Origin: Methanocella paludicola SANAE
GTDB lineage: Archaea; Halobacteriota; Methanocellia; Methanocellales; Methanocellaceae
Direction of reading: 5' to 3'
DNA length: 64,000 nt
Assembly (NCBI RefSeq): GCF_000011005.1
Contig: NC_013665.1
Coordinates: 248,001-312,000 of the forward strand
Shown piece after piece: positions 33,529-41,810 of this stretch. The first letter of the stretch is position 1; each line of letters opens with the position of its first letter. Below the pieces are notes generated by a model. The model was not told the DNA's origin and made no database searches. It worked only from the letters and a program-made list of their open reading frames with translations. The translations under genes and the position numbers were made by a program.

Positions 33529-33903
33529 TCACTTCATCTTGTTTAGGAACCCCTGCAGGCCTGACCTGTGGCGGTTCTCGTCCGCGGAGGCGCGCTCGAA
33601 GAAGGTAGCTGCGTCGTTGTTGCCCTCCTCCTTCGCGATGCGGGCGGCGTCCATCTTCTCCCTGGTGGCCATCGTCTCGCCGCCGAGCATGTACTCGAGG
33701 TTCTCCTTCGTGCCCTTGATCTTGTCCAGCATGATCGCCACTTCGCAGGCGTGGCCAGCCTCTTCCATGGCCAGGCCGCGCAGGTAGGTCGCGACCTCGG
33801 GCATGTTGTCCAGCTCGGCCTTCTTGGCCATGGCCAGGTACAGCCCGACTTCATAGGTCTCGCCGGTGAAGGTCTGTTCCATGATCTTGGTTAACTTCGA
33901 CAT
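33529..33903 (-). CDS. Rubrerythrin-like ferritin-fold diiron protein, no rubredoxin domain
   Basis: A 124-residue four-helix protein. Ferritin-type metal residues are in TGETYEVGLYL, AMEEAGHACEVA and ASADENRHRSGLQ, giving the ExxY, EExxH and ExxH pattern of a diiron site. There is no C-terminal rubredoxin domain. Rubrerythrins reduce peroxide with electrons from a rubredoxin; the gene 13 bases upstream encodes a separate 40-residue rubredoxin-like peptide. Oxidative-stress defence is inferred. Confidence 0.8.
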   Translation of the reverse strand: MSKLTKIMEQTFTGETYEVGLYLAMAKKAELDNMPEVATYLRGLAMEEAGHACEVAIMLDKIKGTKENLEYMLGGETMATREKMDAARIAKEEGNNDAATFFERASADENRHRSGLQGFLNKMK

Positions 33904-33915
33904 GTAATGACTCCT

Positions 33916-34038
33916 TTATTTTTTATCTTCTTCAACCTTATGCATCATGCCTCTGCGGGCTCCGCACTTCGGGCACAGATGGGGCCGGATAGCGGCCCTG
34001 GTCACGTTCCCAGAGGCCTCGCATATAAAGCTTAACAT
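33916..34038 (-). CDS. Rubredoxin-like 40-residue zinc/iron peptide
   Basis: ATG at 34038 with AGGAG about 8 bases upstream. The protein reads MLSFICEASGNVTRAAIRPH and then LCPKCGARRGMMHK. There are only three cysteines (C6, C22, C25). The second knuckle CPKCGA is the rubredoxin one, but the first knuckle lacks its second Cys, so a mononuclear iron site would need another ligand, such as H20. The stop is 13 bases before the ferritin-like gene, so the two are made together. The ferritin-like protein lacks its own rubredoxin domain, which makes this its likely partner. Confidence 0.6.
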   Translation of the reverse strand: MLSFICEASGNVTRAAIRPHLCPKCGARRGMMHKVEEDKK

Positions 34039-34230
34039 AGGGTCTCCTCTTAGCCAGTCGTTTTTTGTTCGTTTGCCATAGAACATATTTGTGGATTTCC
34101 TATAAATGGTTTTTCATCTGTATTTTAATCCACTCAAAAATCATTAAAAACTTTGAGGCGCTTCAGGCCCTCTTCGAGTCGCTTCGTGGCTGAAAACGTC
34201 TTCGTGAGCGCTTATTATACTTAGTGATGC

Positions 34231-34617
34231 TTATCTCGTTCGGACGAGCTTCATGGCCGTATAAAACAGGAGCGCCATGACCACGATGGACGCCAGGAGG
34301 GCGCCGTAGAAATCGGGCAGCAGGTGCATGCCGAACGTAGCGTAGAGTATGACGCCGCAGATCAGGAGCGTCCCAATGGACACGGCCAGCATCATCTTCG
34401 CCGTATCCTCGAAGCCCCGGAAGTTGAACGAAAAGCCCCGGCCCATGGGCCGTTTGGAGCGGGCACGATAATTATTGCGGGACGACAGGGATTTCTTGCC
34501 TTTTCGCCTGCCTTCGCCCATCCCGCCTCTATTACCTGCTATCTGTCCGCCGTTAAACACCTGGTCGGCGTCGACGTCGTCGTAGCCGCCGAGCTCTTCC
34601 ATCGAATCCATCCCCAT
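34231..34617 (-). CDS. Small membrane protein, two predicted helices
   Basis: A 128-residue protein of unknown function. The first 70 residues are hydrophilic and rich in Gly, Arg and Asp; then come two transmembrane helices (MMLAVSIGTLLICGVILYAT and LLASIVVMALLFYTAMKL). No motif is recognised. It ends the operon purA - Trm112-like - this gene, so it is transcribed with them, 12 bases after the Trm112-like gene. Confidence 0.6.
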   Translation of the reverse strand: MGMDSMEELGGYDDVDADQVFNGGQIAGNRGGMGEGRRKGKKSLSSRNNYRARSKRPMGRGFSFNFRGFEDTAKMMLAVSIGTLLICGVILYATFGMHLLPDFYGALLASIVVMALLFYTAMKLVRTR

Positions 34618-34629
34618 GTGCTCACCCTC

Positions 34630-34809
34630 TTATCGCAGCTCGGGCGGCAGCAGGTTAGGGATGCCGTCCTCGATGGGATAGTTCTCGTTACACTTCTTAC
34701 AGTGAAGCGTGCCCTCGATGACCTCGGGGCCGCTCTCCTTTTTTACCGTGAGCTCCAGGTCGCCCTTGCAGACGGGGCAGCACAGGATGTCCATCAGGTC
34801 CTTTTTCAT
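34630..34809 (-). CDS. Trm112-like zinc protein
   Basis: A 59-residue zinc-binding protein. MKKDLMDILCCPVCKGDLEL with a first CPVC knuckle, LHCKKCNENYPIEDGIPNLLPPE with the second CKKC knuckle and the IPxLLP end are hallmarks of the Trm112/YcaR family. In archaea Trm112 activates several tRNA and protein methyltransferases. ATG 34809 follows the purA stop by four bases, so the two are cotranscribed. Confidence 0.82.
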   Translation of the reverse strand: MKKDLMDILCCPVCKGDLELTVKKESGPEVIEGTLHCKKCNENYPIEDGIPNLLPPELR

Positions 34810-34813
34810 TTTA

Positions 34814-35827
34814 TCACTTCTTATGATTCCGCAGGTCCACAATATCCTTCTGGTCCGGGCCGGTGGATAACAGCGTGAACGGCACGCCCGCGTCCTTCTC
34901 GGCCTGCTTCACGAACTCCTTGACATTCTCCGTGAGCTTATCGTATTCCTGCACGCCCTTCACCGCCGGGTCGATGCGGTCCAGGCCGGTGATGGCCGCC
35001 TGGGTGGCGCCGTTGATCATGGCCGAGTACCGGGCCATCTTCGGGTCCCAGTATCCGATGCGCCTGGCCCGGCCGGTGACTGTGCCGAACTCCGCTATGC
35101 CCCTCTTCTGCGCCTCTTCCGGAGTCATCTCGGTCTCGAACGGCCCCTCGCCTACTCTCGTGGGGAACGCCTTGAACACGACGACGACCTCGTCGATCTT
35201 CGTGGGCCCGACGCCCACGTCCGCCGCCAGCGAGGACGCGGACGTATCCTTCGAGGTGACGAAGGGATAAGTGCCATAATAAAGGGAGATGCCGAAGCCC
35301 TGGGAGCCCTCGATGATGAGGTTCTCGCCCCTGTCGAGGGCATCGTTGCACTCCTGAGAAACGTCAGTGAGGTACTTTTTAAGGGACTCCACGTCGGCGG
35401 CCTGCTTCGCGCTGCGCATCACCCGCTCCTTGTTGGCCGGCCCGCACCCCGTGCCCGTGGTGCCGATCTTCTTTGCAAGGCGCTCCGTGCCCTTGTCCTC
35501 GGCGATGTGCTTCTCCTCGATGATGGAGCAGCGATAGTCGACGCCGATGCGGCCGCCGCAGCCCAGCAGCTTGACCTCGCGGTCCAGCACCACCGGGTCC
35601 ACGAGGACTCCGGCGCCTATGAGCAGCCTCGCCTTATCGTAAACAAAGCCCGAGGGGACCATGCGGACCCCGTACTTGACCCCATCCTTGTAGACGGTGT
35701 GTCCGGCGTTCGGGCCCACGCCTCCCCGCGCGATGATGGAAGGATGTTCAGTATAAGCGATGTGGGCGACGATCTTGCCCTTGCCCTCGTCTCCAAAAAA
35801 CCCACCGACAACGATGGTTGAAACCAT
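34814..35827 (-). CDS. purA: Adenylosuccinate synthetase
   Basis: A 337-residue enzyme that links IMP and aspartate using GTP, the first step from IMP to AMP. Landmarks are [14 protein letters not shown] (the GDEGKGK loop), [14 protein letters not shown] and [19 protein letters not shown]. It is shorter than bacterial PurA (about 430), as archaeal forms are. ATG 35827 is chosen because [11 protein letters not shown] fits the family start. First gene of a three-gene operon. Confidence 0.93.
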   Translation of the reverse strand: MVSTIVVGGFFGDEGKGKIVAHIAYTEHPSIIARGGVGPNAGHTVYKDGVKYGVRMVPSGFVYDKARLLIGAGVLVDPVVLDREVKLLGCGGRIGVDYRCSIIEEKHIAEDKGTERLAKKIGTTGTGCGPANKERVMRSAKQAADVESLKKYLTDVSQECNDALDRGENLIIEGSQGFGISLYYGTYPFVTSKDTSASSLAADVGVGPTKIDEVVVVFKAFPTRVGEGPFETEMTPEEAQKRGIAEFGTVTGRARRIGYWDPKMARYSAMINGATQAAITGLDRIDPAVKGVQEYDKLTENVKEFVKQAEKDAGVPFTLLSTGPDQKDIVDLRNHKK

Positions 35828-35949
35828 TAGTAAGACTCTCCATCTAACGTATACCGACTCTTTATTAAAAAGGTTGCCGTATCCGGATAGTCGCAAGTAC
35901 GTCCGTAGCTTACGGAATGCCTATATTCTATGGCGCCGATTTTAATTTA

Positions 35950-36363
35950 ATGAAGGCTTCGACCGTTATTCTCTTTGTGGCCCTGACAGCATCTGCAGCA
36001 ATGTGTTTCGGCTGTATATCGAACGCCGATGGCGAGAAAGGCACGCTGTCCGGCAACGTTACCGTGGGGCCGCTGACCCCGGTGGAAAGGGTCGATGCGA
36101 CGCCTATCCTTCCGGCGCCAGAGGTCTTCACCAGCCGCCATCTCATCGTTTACGAAGCCGACGGCATGGCGAAGGTAGCCGACGTTGGCATCGTCCCCGC
36201 GGGCTATTACGGCACGTACAGCGTGTCCCTGGCTCCGGGCACATACGTTCTCGATTACGTGCACCAGGGCATCGGCCGTGCCAGCCCGCTCCCGATGAAG
36301 GTCACTATCGAGGCTGGCAAGACCACCATCGTGGACGTCGACTTCGATACTGGCATACGGTGA
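35950..36363 (+). CDS. Secreted lipoprotein-like protein
   Basis: A 137-residue protein with a signal sequence (ATVILFVALTASAAMCFGC-like; TVILFVALTASAAMCFG then CIS) ending in a Cys-containing lipobox. The mature part has YYGTYSVSLAPGTYVLDYVH and PMKVTIEAGKTTIVDVDF, a compact beta domain like carboxypeptidase-regulatory (prealbumin-like) modules. Function unknown. ATG 35950 is chosen, since the longer frame adds a non-signal leader. Divergent from purA. Confidence 0.6.
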   Translation: MKASTVILFVALTASAAMCFGCISNADGEKGTLSGNVTVGPLTPVERVDATPILPAPEVFTSRHLIVYEADGMAKVADVGIVPAGYYGTYSVSLAPGTYVLDYVHQGIGRASPLPMKVTIEAGKTTIVDVDFDTGIR

Positions 36364-36885
36364 GCCCTGACATCGCCAATGCATCGCCAGGGCCCACTAA
36401 TTTTTCGCCATATGACTGATTGAACTTCTGGAAAAATGCCTTATTTCCATATTAATTTTATAACCTGAAACGTTGGAACATGTTATAGAGGGGTATATGA
36501 GGGTAAGGAGGGATGCGCGAAGGCCGTCACTGCCATGACAGCCGTCGTGCGAATTACCATCTTCGCGGAGGGCGCCCCGGACGCTCTGGCATCACCCGCT
36601 GTATCGCCCGGTGCTGGACCATTAAAATCACCCCGCACTTGCCACTTCCCCGTATGGGGGAGCAATTAGTTCTTGGCCGAACCCGCGGGCGCTTCCGCTT
36701 TCCCCTCGCTATGTATCATAGCGTCGTATAGTATGGCATTAGCAGGACCCGACGGAGATCAGAGGGTTGATCATCGCAAGAGTAAGGTCGCCGTTGGGTC
36801 GTTAAAAATGGGCTTTTTTATAAAGGACTGTGACTTCGGGAATTTATTTATACTCCTTTCATCAAGTTTAAAACCGAGTGGACGC
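36364..36885. other. Non-coding stretch before the 2-hydroxyacid operon
   Basis: No convincing gene. Short open frames on both strands here have no ribosome binding site or recognisable motif. The last 60 bases are AT-rich (TTTATTTATACTCC near 36843-36856) and are the likely promoter region of the downstream operon. Confidence 0.4.
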
Positions 36886-38253
36886 ATGTTCGAGGAGCTA
36901 CAAGCCATCGTCGGGCCGGAAAGGGTGACCCGGGATCCCGGGGAACTGTACTGTTATTCTTTTGATTCTTCATACGTGAGGGGCCATGCCGACTACGTGG
37001 TGCGGCCGAAGAGCGCCGAAGAGGTCGCCGAGATCGTGAAGGTCGCCACTAAATATAATACGCCCATAGTGGCCAGGGGCTCGGCGAGCGGGCTCACCGG
37101 AGGCTCGGTGCCCGTGAAGGGAGGCATCGTGCTCGACATGACCGGCATGAACAGGATACTGGAGCTGGAGGTCGAGAACCTCCAGGCGGTCATCGAGCCG
37201 GGCATCATCCACAAGGAACTGAACAACGAGCTCATCAAGCACGGCTTCTTCTTCCCTCCGGACCCGGGGAGCAGCGACATGTGCACTGTCGGGGGGCTCA
37301 TCGCCAACGGCGGCAGCGGCATGCACTCGGTCAAGTACGGCACCGTCAAGGACTACGTGCTGGGCCTGGAGGTCGTGCTCCCCAGCGGGGACATAATCAA
37401 CACTGGCTGTAAAGCCCCTAAGACTTCGTCAGGTTACGACCTGACCCGGCTATTCATAGGCAGCGAGGGCACGCTGGGCATCGTGACCAAAGCCCGCCTC
37501 AGGATACACCCGCTTCCCGAGACAAAATCCATCATGATGGCGACGTTCGGCCGCATCGAGGACGCGGGCAGGGCGGCGGTCTCCGTGCTCTCGTCGGGCG
37601 TCATACCGGCGGCCATGGAGATCATGGACGGGAGCGCCATCAAGGCCGTGAAGGAGCTCGACCCCACCCTGGAGGTGCCGGACGTGGAGGCCATGCTCCT
37701 GTTCGAGGTGGACGGGTACAGGGAGAGCGTCACGAGGGAGGTCGGCCTGATCTGCACTATATGCGAGCAGTGTGGGGGCACGACGAGGGTCGCAAAAAAT
37801 AAGAACGAGGAAGAGCGCCTGTGGGCGGCCCGGAGGCTCGTGGGCGTGGCCATCACCAAGCTCAACCCTGGAAAGGTCAGGGTCTACGAGGCCGAGGACA
37901 TAGGGGTGCCCATCAAGGACGTCCCCTTTATGCTTAAGAAGATCCAGGAGATCGGCCGAAAGCACGGCATGTCGCTGGTGACATACGGGCATATCGGCGA
38001 CGGGAACCTGCATACGGGTATCGCCATCAACCCCAGGGACGAGGCGGAGTGGAAGCGGGTGCACGCCGTGAAGGACGACATCTACGATGTCGTTTTGAGC
38101 CTGGGCGGCACGCTCCCCGCGGAGCACGGCGTGGGCATCATCAGGGCCGACTACATGGCCCGGGCCCATGGGAAAGGCTATGAAGTCATGAAATCCATAA
38201 AAAAAGCGGTGGACCCGCAGAACATCATGAACCCCGGCAAGATGGGCATGTAA
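36886..38253 (+). CDS. FAD-linked 2-hydroxyacid dehydrogenase (GlcD/D-lactate dehydrogenase type)
   Basis: A 455-residue flavoprotein of the VAO/FAD_binding_4 family. The FAD-binding half has VRPKSAEEVAEIVKVA, PIVARGSASGLTGGSVPVKG and GLIANGGSGMHSVKYG; the C-terminal substrate half contains VTYGHIGDGNLHTGIAI, GGTLPAEHGVGIIRADYM and DPQNIMNPGK, all typical of glycolate oxidase/D-lactate dehydrogenase. It oxidises D-lactate or a similar 2-hydroxyacid to the 2-oxoacid. ATG 36886 matches family starts. Followed by an iron-sulfur partner and LarA, so the electron route and D-lactate supply are in one operon. Confidence 0.9.
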   Translation: MFEELQAIVGPERVTRDPGELYCYSFDSSYVRGHADYVVRPKSAEEVAEIVKVATKYNTPIVARGSASGLTGGSVPVKGGIVLDMTGMNRILELEVENLQAVIEPGIIHKELNNELIKHGFFFPPDPGSSDMCTVGGLIANGGSGMHSVKYGTVKDYVLGLEVVLPSGDIINTGCKAPKTSSGYDLTRLFIGSEGTLGIVTKARLRIHPLPETKSIMMATFGRIEDAGRAAVSVLSSGVIPAAMEIMDGSAIKAVKELDPTLEVPDVEAMLLFEVDGYRESVTREVGLICTICEQCGGTTRVAKNKNEEERLWAARRLVGVAITKLNPGKVRVYEAEDIGVPIKDVPFMLKKIQEIGRKHGMSLVTYGHIGDGNLHTGIAINPRDEAEWKRVHAVKDDIYDVVLSLGGTLPAEHGVGIIRADYMARAHGKGYEVMKSIKKAVDPQNIMNPGKMGM

Positions 38254-38263
38254 GGGTAACATT

Positions 38264-39307
38264 ATGATCCAGGACCATATCGAGGATATCATCAAGTGCA
38301 CCAGGTGCGGGCGCTGCAGGGCGCTCTGCCCTATCAACGAGGAGCTCGGCTGGGAGTCGACGAACGCCCGGGGCCGGATGCTTCTCGCGAGGGCGCTGGC
38401 AGAGGGCGAGAAGCCCTCCTACGCCATGAAGAGGTCGTTCTATACCTGCCTGACGTGCTCCATGTGCACCTCGACCTGCCCCTCCGGCGCGAAGCCGGAC
38501 GACGTCGTTGAGGATGCCCGGCGGGAGATGATCGCGCAGGGCAGCGCTCCGCCTTATTACGATACTATTCTCGAGAACATCACGAAGCACGGCAACTCCC
38601 TGGGCGATACCGGCCCCCGGAACGCCTGGGTGCCCGAGGAGCTGAGGCTTAACAATGGCAGTGCGGACGTCATCTACTGGTCCGGCTGTTTAACTTCGTA
38701 CAGGCAGCAGCAGACCGCGCTGTCGAACCTTAAGATATTGAGCCGTTTCGGCGCGAGGGTGCTCGATGACGAGAGGTGCTGTGGCTCCCCGCTATTGCGC
38801 CTGGGCGGCGATTCGGTCGCGCTCGAGCACAACAGGAAAGAGATCGAGAAAAGCGGCGCGAAGACCCTGGTGACCGGGTGCGCGGGGTGCTACAAGACCC
38901 TGAGCGAGAGCCTGGACATCGAAGTGCTCCACGTGACGCAGTTCCTCGCAAGGCACGTCGACGAGCTCCCCCTCGAGAGGCTCCCGTACCGGGTGAGCTA
39001 CCACGACCCGTGTCACCTTGGCCGGTGCATGAAAGTTTATGACGAGCCCCGCACCATAATAAAGCGGATCTGCGAGTTCGAGGAGATGGCCACCAGCAGG
39101 AGCCTGGCGAAATGCTGCGGCGGCGGAGGCGGGGTCCGTAGAGGATACGGCGACCTCGCAAGGAAAGTGGCTAAAAAGCGCCTCATGGACGCGCCGGCGG
39201 GCATCGACTATATCATAACAGCATGCCCCATGTGCCACGCCAACTTACAGGACGCCGGGGGCAAGGTGCTCGACATATCCGAGCTCGTGCTCATGTCGAT
39301 GATATAG
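38264..39307 (+). CDS. Iron-sulfur subunit, GlcF/HdrD-like (CCG domains)
   Basis: A 347-residue protein. Two N-terminal [4Fe-4S] sites (CTRCGRCRALCP and CLTCSMCTSTCP) are followed by two CCG (cysteine-rich) domains: DDERCCGSPLLRL with CAGCYKTL, and DPCHLGRCMKVYDEPR with CCGGGGGVRRGYG and ACPMCHANLQD. CCG domains bind noncubane [4Fe-4S] clusters in HdrD/HdrB. It is the electron acceptor of the flavoprotein encoded just upstream, and its electrons could reach heterodisulfide or a quinone-like carrier (methanophenazine) in this methanogen; that last step is inference. Confidence 0.88.
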   Translation: MIQDHIEDIIKCTRCGRCRALCPINEELGWESTNARGRMLLARALAEGEKPSYAMKRSFYTCLTCSMCTSTCPSGAKPDDVVEDARREMIAQGSAPPYYDTILENITKHGNSLGDTGPRNAWVPEELRLNNGSADVIYWSGCLTSYRQQQTALSNLKILSRFGARVLDDERCCGSPLLRLGGDSVALEHNRKEIEKSGAKTLVTGCAGCYKTLSESLDIEVLHVTQFLARHVDELPLERLPYRVSYHDPCHLGRCMKVYDEPRTIIKRICEFEEMATSRSLAKCCGGGGGVRRGYGDLARKVAKKRLMDAPAGIDYIITACPMCHANLQDAGGKVLDISELVLMSMI

Positions 39308-39316
39308 GTGAATACG

Positions 39317-40564
39317 ATGGCAGATGTAGATCTCAAATACGGGAAGGGCCACTTCGAGGTGAACGTGCCAGATAAGAACATGGCCGGCATCATCCTGCCT
39401 AAAGAGATGACGGGCGTGAAGGACGAGCAGGCCGAGATACGCAGGGCGCTGGAGAACCCCATAGGCTCTCAGAGGCTCAGGGAAAAGGTGAAGAAGGGCA
39501 TGAAGGTCGTCGTTATCATAAGCGACGCCACCCGGCCCTGCCCCTCGTATAAATTTTTACCGTTATTACTGGACGAGATCAACGCGGGAGGCGTGCCGGA
39601 CGGGGACATCACCGTTGTCATCGCCCTCGGCAGCCATAGGCGCTCCACGCCCGAGGAGCAGAAAGCCCTCATGGGCCCGGCCTTCGGCCGCGTCCGTAAT
39701 ATCGGCCACGATAAGCACGACTGCAAGTACGTCGGCACCTCCAGCTTCGGCCACCGCATCGAGATCTTCAAGGAGGTCGTCGACGCCGACTTCATCGTGT
39801 GCACCGGGAACACCGAGTACCACTATTTTGCCGGATATTCGGGAGGCGCCAAGGCGGTACTTCCGGGATGCGCAAGCCACTCGACCATCGAGATCAACCA
39901 CGCGATGATGGTAGATCCAAAGGCAGAGACGGGGAGGCTCGACAGCCCCATACGGCAGGAGATCGACGAGGTCCCCGGCATGATGAGGAACATCGGCTTC
40001 CTCCTGGACGTTGTCCTGAACAGCAAGAAGGAGATCGTCGCGGCCGTCGCGGGGGACGTGATGGAGGCCCACAGGGAGGGTGTCAAGTACGTCGATCGCA
40101 TGTACAGCGTTAAAGTGCCGAAGGCCGACATCGTGGTCACCAGCGCCGGCGGCTACCCCAAGGATATCAACATGTACCAGGCGCAGAAGGCGATGGATAA
40201 CTGCAAGCACGTCGTAAAAGAGGGCGGCACCATGATCCTGGCGGCGCAGTGCCAGGAATGCCTGGGGAACGACGTGTTCGCCTGCTGGGTGGACGAGGCC
40301 ACGACCATCGAGGCCCAGGCACGGCGGATGGACGAGCACTTCGAGCTCGGCGGGCACAAGGCGTCCGTCATAGCAAAGACCGCCATGAAGTGCGACATAC
40401 AGCTTATCTCTGAGATTCCCGGGGAGACGGTGCGCAAGATGTTCCTCACCCCAGTGAAGTCGCCCCAGGAAGCCCTGGACGCGGCCCTGAAGAAGTACGG
40501 GCCGGATGCAAAAGTGCTCGTCTCACCATATGGCGGCATGGTGCTCCCGAAGCCGCTCGAATAA
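39317..40564 (+). CDS. LarA-like nickel-dependent lactate racemase (DUF2088)
   Basis: A 415-residue enzyme of the LarA family, which uses a nickel pincer cofactor to racemise lactate or epimerise other 2-hydroxyacids. The N-terminal part has IISDATRPCPSYKFLPLLL and IALGSHRRSTPEEQ; then YHYFAGYSGGAKAVLPG with the His and Lys positions that hold the cofactor in LarA. ATG 39317 has GGTG six bases upstream; an in-frame GTG at 39308 is less likely. The cofactor genes larB/C/E are not in this window. Its place after the GlcD/GlcF pair suggests it turns L-lactate into D-lactate for oxidation. Confidence 0.85.
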   Translation: MADVDLKYGKGHFEVNVPDKNMAGIILPKEMTGVKDEQAEIRRALENPIGSQRLREKVKKGMKVVVIISDATRPCPSYKFLPLLLDEINAGGVPDGDITVVIALGSHRRSTPEEQKALMGPAFGRVRNIGHDKHDCKYVGTSSFGHRIEIFKEVVDADFIVCTGNTEYHYFAGYSGGAKAVLPGCASHSTIEINHAMMVDPKAETGRLDSPIRQEIDEVPGMMRNIGFLLDVVLNSKKEIVAAVAGDVMEAHREGVKYVDRMYSVKVPKADIVVTSAGGYPKDINMYQAQKAMDNCKHVVKEGGTMILAAQCQECLGNDVFACWVDEATTIEAQARRMDEHFELGGHKASVIAKTAMKCDIQLISEIPGETVRKMFLTPVKSPQEALDAALKKYGPDAKVLVSPYGGMVLPKPLE

Positions 40565-40571
40565 ATTTTAC

Positions 40572-40595
40572 CGGGCCGTCCGGCCCGCTTCTCGT
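40572..40595 (+). terminator. Stem-loop after the LarA gene
   Basis: CGGGCC-gtcc-GGCCCG (40572-40587), followed by CTTCTCGTTATTG. It stands 8 bases after the stop and fits an operon end, with a weak T-run. Confidence 0.4.
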
Positions 40596-40715
40596 TATTG
40601 TCCAGGCCATATTTATGCTAAATTAAAGGTTTATATCCTAAAAAAATGTCTTTACCCCATATAAGCTTTTTATTCTAACGCGTCGAGTATTGTTTAACTA
40701 AGGAGGGTATTGATT

Positions 40716-41087
40716 ATGAGGGTAAAACTGTTAATAGCATTGGCCTTAGCCAGTATTTTCCTGCTGGCAGGCTCTTTCCCGGCAGGGGCGGTAATTGGCA
40801 AGACCGGGACTTCGAGCACTTCGGTGATAGTCCCGACCGTGCTTACTGTGCCCACGGTCGCCAATTCGATCGTCAAGCCATGTATCTCTTTCCCGGCCAC
40901 ATCAGCTCCGCTGGCGGGGCAGTGTCTCGCGAACACGATCACTCTTGGCGGCCCGGCACTTCAGACTTCGATCCAGCTGTTCGCTCCGCAGACTCCGACG
41001 TTCGCGCCGCCGAACTTCGTACTGCCGAACCTGAGCCCGCCATTGATAACGGCCTTCAGCTGCACGTCGCCGATATTCGACCCCTGA
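40716..41087 (+). CDS. Secreted small protein, unknown
   Basis: A 123-residue protein with AGGAGGG eight bases before ATG 40716, a strong ribosome binding site. Residues 3-25 are a signal peptide (LLIALALASIFLLAGSFPAGA). The mature part is rich in Thr, Pro, Ser and Val with four Cys (about C58, C72, then a pair near the end). No homologue is recognised. It is probably exported to the cell surface. Confidence 0.65.
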   Translation: MRVKLLIALALASIFLLAGSFPAGAVIGKTGTSSTSVIVPTVLTVPTVANSIVKPCISFPATSAPLAGQCLANTITLGGPALQTSIQLFAPQTPTFAPPNFVLPNLSPPLITAFSCTSPIFDP

Positions 41088-41269
41088 TCAGCCGGAATAC
41101 TGAACATACGCTCCGAACTGCATGAAACGCCATCATACCGGGCGGATCCAGCGATCCCCCGGTAAGCGTTTCAGATATATCATATAATCTAATCTTTTTT
41201 CGTTTTCGCCGCTCTACGCGCCTTAACATTATAACGCCGTCCCGCTTACAATATATAGAGGTCATTTTC

Positions 41270-41806
41270 ATGCTGAGGAAACTGCCTGCCCTGGACGTCG
41301 AGGGGCCGCCTCTCTCCGATCCCCGGCAGTGGCAGCTCAAGGTTGACGGCATGGTGGAGCGGCCGCGGGCGTACTCGATCCAGGAGCTCCGGGAGCTCGA
41401 GCCGGCGGAGGCCACGATGCCATTCGTGTGCGTTGAGGGGTGGGACATGTGGGTAAAGTGGAAAGGCGTAAAGCTGCGCCGCATCTTAGACGACGTGAAG
41501 CCCCTGCCCGGGGCGTGCTGGCTCACTTTCTACGCGTACAGCGAGTACACGGACAGCCTGTTCATCGACGACGCCCGGGACGAGCGGACCATGCTGGTAT
41601 ATGGATATGAGGACGGAGACCTGCCCGCGGAGAACGGGGGGCCGTTAAGGCTGGTCGTGCCCTTCAAGCTCGCTTATAAGTCGGTGAAGTGGCTCCAGCG
41701 CATCAGCTTCACGGACGCCGAGGAGCTCGGTTACTGGGAGACGCGGGGCTATCCGCCGGAGGCCGGGATACCGGAAGAGACGAAGATGAAGTACAGTATC
41801 CGGTGA
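41270..41806 (+). CDS. Molybdopterin-dependent oxidoreductase, sulfite oxidase-like
   Basis: A 178-residue protein of the sulfite oxidase/YedY molybdopterin fold. DPRQWQLKVDGMVERPRAYS starts the domain, and the molybdenum ligand Cys lies in PFVCVEGWDMWVKWKG. LRLVVPFKLAYKSVKWLQRI completes it. There is no Tat or Sec signal, so unlike YedY it acts in the cytoplasm. It is translated together with the debranching enzyme (four bases between stop and start). The substrate is unknown. Confidence 0.85.
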   Translation: MLRKLPALDVEGPPLSDPRQWQLKVDGMVERPRAYSIQELRELEPAEATMPFVCVEGWDMWVKWKGVKLRRILDDVKPLPGACWLTFYAYSEYTDSLFIDDARDERTMLVYGYEDGDLPAENGGPLRLVVPFKLAYKSVKWLQRISFTDAEELGYWETRGYPPEAGIPEETKMKYSIR

Positions 41807-41810
41807 TGAG

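Noticed and set aside
36483-36665. Possible small genes in the 36.4-36.9 kb gap, both strands
   Set aside because: No ribosome binding site, no motif, and each frame is below the level of chance in GC-rich sequence.
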